Part shown: in pieces, positions 62,995 to 64,000 of the stretch
Position numbering within the stretch: the stretch's first letter is position 1
Layout: each line of letters opens with the position of its first letter
Assembly: GCF_003261575.2 (NCBI RefSeq)
Contig: NZ_CP036175.1
Coordinates: forward strand, 4,154,001 to 4,218,000
Direction of reading: 5' to 3'
Length of the DNA: 64,000 nucleotides
DNA from: Klebsiella huaxiensis
Lineage (GTDB): Bacteria > Pseudomonadota > Gammaproteobacteria > Enterobacterales > Enterobacteriaceae
The notes under the pieces: model-generated
The model's input: only the letters and a program-made list of their open reading frames with translations
Database searches by the model: none
Told to the model about the DNA's origin: nothing
Position numbers and translations under genes: made by a program

Positions 62995-63533
62995 GCGCAT
63001 TAACTATTTTTTCCGTGAAAGACCCGCAAACCCCGCTCTGGCACAGCACCAACGCCGAAGAGATACAGCAGCAGCTCAACGCTAAAGGCGTACGTTTTGA
63101 GCGCTGGCAGGCCGACCGTGATTTAGGCACTGCGCCAACATCAGAAACGGTCATTGCCGCTTATCAACATGCGATTGATAAGCTGGTAGCAGAGAAGGGT
63201 TACCAGAGCTGGGACGTTATCAGCCTGCGCGCGGATAACCCGCAGAAAGATGCGTTGCGGGAAAAATTCCTCAATGAACATACTCATGGAGAAGACGAAG
63301 TGCGCTTCTTCGTCGAAGGTGCCGGTCTGTTCTGCCTGCATATTGGCGACGAGGTGTTTCAGGTCTTGTGCGAAAAGAACGATTTGATTTCCGTCCCTGC
63401 GCACACGCCGCACTGGTTTGACATGGGGTCAGAGCCGAACTTCACCGCGATCCGCATTTTCGATAACCCGGAAGGCTGGATCGCCCAGTTTACCGGCGAC
63501 GATATCGCCGGAGCCTACCCGCGGCTGGCATAA
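62991..63533 (+). CDS. mtnD: MtnD, acireductone dioxygenase
   Basis: 180 residues, cupin fold. Metal ligands His97, His99 and Glu103 (HTHGEDEVRF) and His141 (HTPHWFD) are in place. With Fe it gives ketomethylthiobutyrate for YbdL; with Ni the same protein makes methylthiopropionate, formate and CO. Very close to the K. oxytoca enzyme as I recall it. Coupled to mtnC. Confidence 0.97.
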   Translation: MSALTIFSVKDPQTPLWHSTNAEEIQQQLNAKGVRFERWQADRDLGTAPTSETVIAAYQHAIDKLVAEKGYQSWDVISLRADNPQKDALREKFLNEHTHGEDEVRFFVEGAGLFCLHIGDEVFQVLCEKNDLISVPAHTPHWFDMGSEPNFTAIRIFDNPEGWIAQFTGDDIAGAYPRLA

Positions 63534-63559
63534 CCCCAGAATTTATATTCGTGCAGTTT

Positions 63560-63633
63560 CCCGGAGGCAGCGCCTGAGGCGCTTTGTCCGGGCTCCCCAC
63601 CCCGTCCGTAGGCCGGGCAAGGCGCTGCCCGGC
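63560..63633. repeat. REP pair (BIME-like)
   Basis: CCCGGAGGCAGCGCCT... GTCCGGG (63560-63592) and GTAGGCCGGGCAAGGCGCTG... CCGGC (63608-63633) are two REP-type palindromes in opposite orientation, between the convergent mtnD and the molybdoenzyme gene. Confidence 0.75.
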
Positions 63634-63645
63634 AATTCCCGACGC

Positions 63646-64000
63646 CTAAGCCCGAATAAACCTTGGCGGATCGAAAGCGGTCACCGGCGGCAGCGCCTCG
63701 CGCCACGGTTCAATTTCCACCCAGCAGCTTTGGGCGCTACAGCCCTGCCCCAGCCGCGAGCTTCCGCGATCTTCAGTTAACACGTTAGGATTACCGTGTT
63801 TATCCAGCGAATCCTTTTCATTTGGATCCAGCGGATCGTACCAGGCACCAGTCGACATCTGCACCACGCCTGGCAAAATCTGCTCGCTAAGATGCACCCC
63901 GGCCAGAATCGCCCCACGGGTGTTATAAACCTTCACCACGCTGCCTTCGCTAATGTCCCTCGCCTGCGCATCCAGCGGATGCATCCACAGCGGCTCGCGC
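63646..64000 (-). CDS. molybdopterin oxidoreductase, C-terminal part (BisC/TorZ-like)
   Basis: The last 117 or so residues of a minus-strand gene that continues past the window. EPLWMHPLDAQARDI, STGAWYDPLDP, DKHGNPNVLTEDRGSS and LGQGCSAQSC are the C-terminal molybdopterin-dinucleotide-binding segment of the DMSO reductase family, nearest biotin sulfoxide/TMAO reductases. Which member cannot be settled from this piece. Convergent with mtnD. Confidence 0.85.
   Translation of the reverse strand, partial: REPLWMHPLDAQARDISEGSVVKVYNTRGAILAGVHLSEQILPGVVQMSTGAWYDPLDPNEKDSLDKHGNPNVLTEDRGSSRLGQGCSAQSCWVEIEPWREALPPVTAFDPPRFIRA

Overview
The window is enterobacterial chromosome. Gene content and order match the pgm-seqA to ybdL segment of Escherichia coli, but several accessory features point to the Klebsiella/Raoultella group: methionine-salvage genes mtnC and mtnD next to ybdL, a mtnD product very close to what I recall of Klebsiella oxytoca acireductone dioxygenase, and no citrate-lyase block between dcuC and rna. 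I infer the genus from gene content; I cannot fix the species. No phage, insertion sequence, CRISPR array or rRNA was seen.

Layout. 1-3.5 kb: pgm (partial), seqA, ybfF, ybfE, fldA and fur, with a split leader reading frame before fur. 3.6-5.4 kb: chitoporin operon chiP-chiQ. 5.9-14 kb: glnS and the N-acetylglucosamine regulon (nagE diverging from nagB-nagA-nagC-nagD); NagC-type operators stand at both nagE/nagB and chiP, so uptake across the outer membrane, PTS import and catabolism appear to share one repressor. 14.3-16.9 kb: asnB, then seven tRNA genes (Met, Leu, Gln, Gln, Met, Gln, Gln) behind one strong promoter. 17-24 kb: ubiF, then miaB-ybeZ-ybeY-ybeX-lnt (tRNA modification, ribosome maturation, lipoprotein acylation). 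24-26 kb: an unusual fusion of a seven-helix rhomboid protease with a predicted exported beta-propeller. 26-29.6 kb: gltIJKL glutamate/aspartate ABC transporter, with a sigma-54 promoter, NtrC-type sites and an SroC-like RNA between gltI and gltJ. 29.6-31.4 kb: an AT-rich stretch with the decayed remains of a two-partner-secretion haemagglutinin.

31.4-47.7 kb: ybeL, leuS-lptE-holA-nadD-cobC, then the cell-elongation and ribosome cluster rsfS-rlmH-mrdA-mrdB-rlpA-dacA, then ybeD, lipB, a LysR regulator (ybeF) and lipA. 47.9-54.3 kb: tatE, an intact ybeM, crcB, cspE, pagP, dcuC (with an FNR site), rna, rnk and uspG. 54.4-57.9 kb: the peroxide-defence operon ahpC-ahpF, with an ERIC repeat between the two genes, diverging from dsbG; a candidate structured RNA lies in the divergent gap. 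58.1-61 kb: a second LysR regulator (ybdO) and the poorly understood ybdN-ybdM pair. 61-64 kb: methionine aminotransferase ybdL divergent from mtnC-mtnD across tandem MetJ boxes, then a REP pair and the 3' end of a molybdopterin oxidoreductase gene.

Most genes are ordinary core genes with intact motifs. The parts most worth attention are the rhomboid-propeller fusion, the haemagglutinin relic, the split fur leader frame, the gltI control region, the ahpC/dsbG candidate RNA, the ERIC inside ahpCF and the ybdN-ybdM pair. Comparisons with E. coli are from memory and no database search was run.
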